Shown: piece by piece, positions 62,005 through 64,000 of the stretch
Position numbering within the stretch: position 1 is the stretch's first letter
Layout of the letters: each line of letters begins with the position of its first letter
Assembly (NCBI RefSeq): GCF_019931165.1
Contig: NZ_JAIOUP010000002.1
Span: 124,001-188,000 of the forward strand
DNA from: Schnuerera sp. xch1
GTDB lineage: Bacteria > Bacillota > Clostridia > Tissierellales > Tepidimicrobiaceae
Direction of reading: 5' to 3'
DNA: 64,000 nt
Notes under the pieces: generated by a model
Databases searched by the model: none
What the model saw: the letters and a program-made list of their open reading frames with translations, nothing else
What the model was told of the DNA's origin: nothing
Position numbers and translations under genes: made by a program

Positions 62005-62036
62005 TAAAAATCCCTCATTGAATCCATTTAAGTAAG

Positions 62037-63125
62037 TTAAAATTTTCGGTTTGATTTTTTCTTCTCTTTCAACATCTTTCGAGCACTCTTCATACCACCA
62101 AATTCCTTAAAAATTTCATTTAACTTTTCCTTCTCGATTTGCTTAGAATTTAATCCTTCGTATTTCACTTCTTTTTTAAGCTTTAAATAGCTTTCAAATC
62201 TTTCCTTTGATAACAAACCATTATTTATAGCCTCCTGCACTGCACACTTCGGTTCGTGAGTATGAGTACAATCATTGAATTTACATTTAGCTGATAACTC
62301 TTCAATATCAACAAATGTTTTTGTTAAATCAGCACTTTCAATCCCAAGTTCTCTCATTCCTGGAGTATCAATAACAATACCACCATTTGGAAGAACAAAT
62401 AACTCTCGTCTAGTGGTAGTATGTCTACCTTTATCATCATCTCTTATTTCCTTAGTCTCAAGGATATTTTCACCAATAAGTCTATTAATTAATGTAGACT
62501 TTCCAACACCTGATGAGCCTACAAATGCAATAGTTTTCCCATGGTCAATATATTTTTTAACTGGTAAATATCCATTCTGATTCCTACTTGAAGTAGTAAT
62601 AACATCGACTCCACATGCAATAGTATTGATTTCTGCTAACTTTCCAGAAAGGTTATTGCATAAGTCAGATTTAGTAAGCACTATAACTGGATTTGCACCA
62701 CTATCCCATGCAACTCCTAGATACCGTTCTAATCTACGAACATTTAGATCATTATTAAGTGACATACAAATGAATACAGTGTCTATATTTGAAGCTAGAA
62801 TTTGTTCATCATGGGATGTTCCTGCAGCTCTTCTGATAAGGGCGCTTTTTCTTGTAAGAACATGATGAATAATCGCATTCCCATCAATATCTTCATTTCG
62901 ATCAATCATAACAAAATCGCCTACAGTAGGATAATCAGACATTGTTTTTACACTGAAACGAAATTTCCCAGATACCTCTGCTGTTATTCCACCATTTTCT
63001 GTTACAACCTTGTATAGATTTTTGTACTGGGAAACTATTCTACCAATATAGAGTCCCTCGTATAAAGTAGCCTCAGTAACAAACCTCTGGCTAAGACCTA
63101 AATTTTCCATATTTATTTTACTCAA
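62037..63125 (-). CDS. rsgA: Ribosome small-subunit-dependent GTPase RsgA
   Basis: Protein of 362 residues with OB domain (about 25-95), circularly permuted GTPase domain in the order G4 LTKSDLC, G5 TSSRNQNGY, G1 GSSGVGKST, G2 TTTRRE, G3 DTPGMRE, and a zinc domain CKFNDCTHTHEPKC. It assists late 30S maturation. TTG start at 63125 behind GGAGGAT. The N-terminal extension is slightly longer than usual. Confidence 0.93.
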   Translation of the reverse strand: MSKINMENLGLSQRFVTEATLYEGLYIGRIVSQYKNLYKVVTENGGITAEVSGKFRFSVKTMSDYPTVGDFVMIDRNEDIDGNAIIHHVLTRKSALIRRAAGTSHDEQILASNIDTVFICMSLNNDLNVRRLERYLGVAWDSGANPVIVLTKSDLCNNLSGKLAEINTIACGVDVITTSSRNQNGYLPVKKYIDHGKTIAFVGSSGVGKSTLINRLIGENILETKEIRDDDKGRHTTTRRELFVLPNGGIVIDTPGMRELGIESADLTKTFVDIEELSAKCKFNDCTHTHEPKCAVQEAINNGLLSKERFESYLKLKKEVKYEGLNSKQIEKEKLNEIFKEFGGMKSARKMLKEKKKSNRKF

Positions 63126-63185
63126 TTTTTATCCTCCTAAAGTTTTAGATTTTAACGTTAACTTTTGAGAGGATTACGCACTTGG

Positions 63186-63242
63186 TTATTTTGCATATCC
63201 CTCCCAATCTATTACACTATCCGCAATTCTATTATTCAACAT
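63186..63242 (-). CDS. Possible 18-codon leader ORF upstream of rsgA
   Basis: ATG 63242 behind AAAGGAGTG encodes MLNNRIADSVIDWEGYAK, ending 60 bp before rsgA. The SD is good, but the peptide is unrecognised; it may be a leader peptide or a gene remnant. Confidence 0.3.
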   Translation of the reverse strand: MLNNRIADSVIDWEGYAK

Positions 63243-63336
63243 AAAACAACACTCCTTTCTCTATTAATTTATATTACATATAACAAAATTTTATAGTCTT
63301 CTTTACATATAACTACTCCTATAAACAAAAAACAAA

Positions 63337-63362
63337 GGGACGGTTTTTTGAATTGTCCGTCC
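63337..63362. repeat. GGACGG/CCGTCC hairpin
   Basis: GGACGG and CCGTCC are separated by 13 AT-rich bases (TTTTTTGAATTGT), a relatively GC-rich stem in AT-rich flanks. It may end the upstream minus-strand gene. Similar small hairpins are dispersed in clostridial genomes, but I see only this copy here. Confidence 0.5.
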
Positions 63363-63427
63363 ACTGAGTTTTTAACCTTTATTTAAAATATATTATAATC
63401 ACAATCATCAGTTATGTCAATAAAGCA

Positions 63428-64000
63428 TTAATTTTTTTCAATTATTGGCTTTAGCGGATCATTCTCCAATATGCTCTCTACTTCTTCATATCCTGGTAAA
63501 AATTCATAATTATACCTTGCTGGAAGTGCAAAAACATATTCATTATTACGACCCAGTTCTTTTGGTGGAATGGGTGCTGCACCAACACTTAATTCTTCCT
63601 TTTGTATTAAATTCCATTGATCAATTGTAAATATCATTATTGGTATATCTTGTCGTTGATTTTCAGTAGTCCATTTAGGGTGTCTTATAGAAATCATAAG
63701 TCCAATTTCACTATCATCTTGAGATTCTTTTATATAATTGCCCTCCCATTCATCATTTACAATTGTATAACCTTCCCAGCTCTCTGGCAGATTAAATTCA
63801 AAACTATATTCAGCATTTTTATATACAATTGAGTTAGATTCTTCAAAGTCCCCAATTGCAATTTCATCAATAACCCATCGGTTATTATCCTTTATTGCTG
63901 ATATTGTAATAGGTTGTTTTGCTGCAGCTCCTCCATTTTCCTTTTCTATACTGGTTACTTCGATTATCTCACCTTTAACTTGGTATTCATCTTCCGAAAC
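63428..64000 (-). CDS. Unrecognised protein, C-terminal part
   Basis: The frame is open from the right edge to the stop at 63428, giving 190 residues; the start lies outside the window. Two parts are visible: VKGEIIEVTSIEKENGGAAA to about residue 60, resembling a small domain ending in an IDEIAIGDF strand, and a domain from about residue 65 (YSFEFNLPESWEGYTIV, then PARYNYEFLPGYEEVE near the end). The second part resembles lipoprotein-type domains of clostridia with unknown function. Internal Met codons give shorter ORFs that should not be taken as the start. Confidence 0.7.
   Translation of the reverse strand, partial: VSEDEYQVKGEIIEVTSIEKENGGAAAKQPITISAIKDNNRWVIDEIAIGDFEESNSIVYKNAEYSFEFNLPESWEGYTIVNDEWEGNYIKESQDDSEIGLMISIRHPKWTTENQRQDIPIMIFTIDQWNLIQKEELSVGAAPIPPKELGRNNEYVFALPARYNYEFLPGYEEVESILENDPLKPIIEKN

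Noticed and set aside
63337-63362. Mobile-element inverted repeat
   Set aside because: Single copy in the window and no transposase; more like a transcription terminator or a small dispersed hairpin.

Overview
The window is AT-rich, densely coded chromosomal DNA of an anaerobic, spore-forming, amino-acid-fermenting Firmicute. Gene content points to the Clostridia/Tissierellia (for example a Sporanaerobacter- or Tissierella-like organism). The evidence is a selenoprotein glycine reductase operon under a tandem glycine riboswitch, a Spo0E-like phosphatase, a LysM coat-type gene behind a sigma-E-like promoter, FeoAB, several oxygen-sensitive Fe-S proteins, and strong Shine-Dalgarno (SD) sites with frequent TTG/GTG starts. 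Species identity is inference.

Layout. 1-5300: glycine reductase operon on the minus strand, in transcription order trxB-trxA-grdE-grdA-grdB-grdC (grdC runs off the left edge). Its leader holds a promoter, two glycine aptamers and a terminator. grdA and grdB both carry in-frame UGA selenocysteine codons, so a naive ORF call breaks them. 5300-16800: mostly minus-strand housekeeping genes: Na/Pi symporter, trmL, HAD phosphatase, DUF2225, VanW, a long FtsA-like ATPase, nth, DUF503, kbl, queG, nfo. 16900-20000: rodA, then a DUF1700/DUF4097 envelope pair. 20000-27700: an ABC-F antibiotic-protection gene with an attenuation-type leader, nudC, tdk, an ABC importer lacking its binding protein, MgtC, nitroreductase, CWC protein and DUF1667. 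28480-36000: two-component system, hemolysin III-like protein, map, TPR protein, PAP2 phosphatase and a UvrD-like helicase. 36000-42000: an Asn-rich micro-protein, HAD-IB phosphatase, tRNA-Lys, DegV, Spo0E-like, pepT and an L,D-transpeptidase. 42000-48400: a phospholipase C-like protein, a DtxR/MntR-type regulator with feoAB, a zinc-ribbon acyltransferase and a membrane J-domain protein.

48450-51100 is the least explained part of the window: ten small minus-strand genes (51-106 residues), each with a strong SD. They include a tandem pair of nearly identical 51/52-residue proteins and several with shared short motifs. I do not recognise any of them as a described family. They are flanked by the J-domain protein and by a Crp/Fnr regulator (51295) that faces an Fe-S membrane protein across a perfect palindrome. 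This cluster is my best candidate for an undescribed system, perhaps an assembled structure.

52700-64000: EcsC, a C92-type papain-fold hydrolase, a PadR/permease-prefix pair, the LysM protein, a TipAS-type MerR regulator, ogt, a rifampicin phosphotransferase (rph) divergent from a TetR regulator with a shared operator, a GNAT enzyme, rsgA, and the C-terminal part of an unrecognised protein. ABC-F, rph and the TipAS regulator together indicate intrinsic defence against ribosome- and RNA-polymerase-targeting antibiotics. No insertion sequence, prophage, CRISPR array or rRNA was seen.
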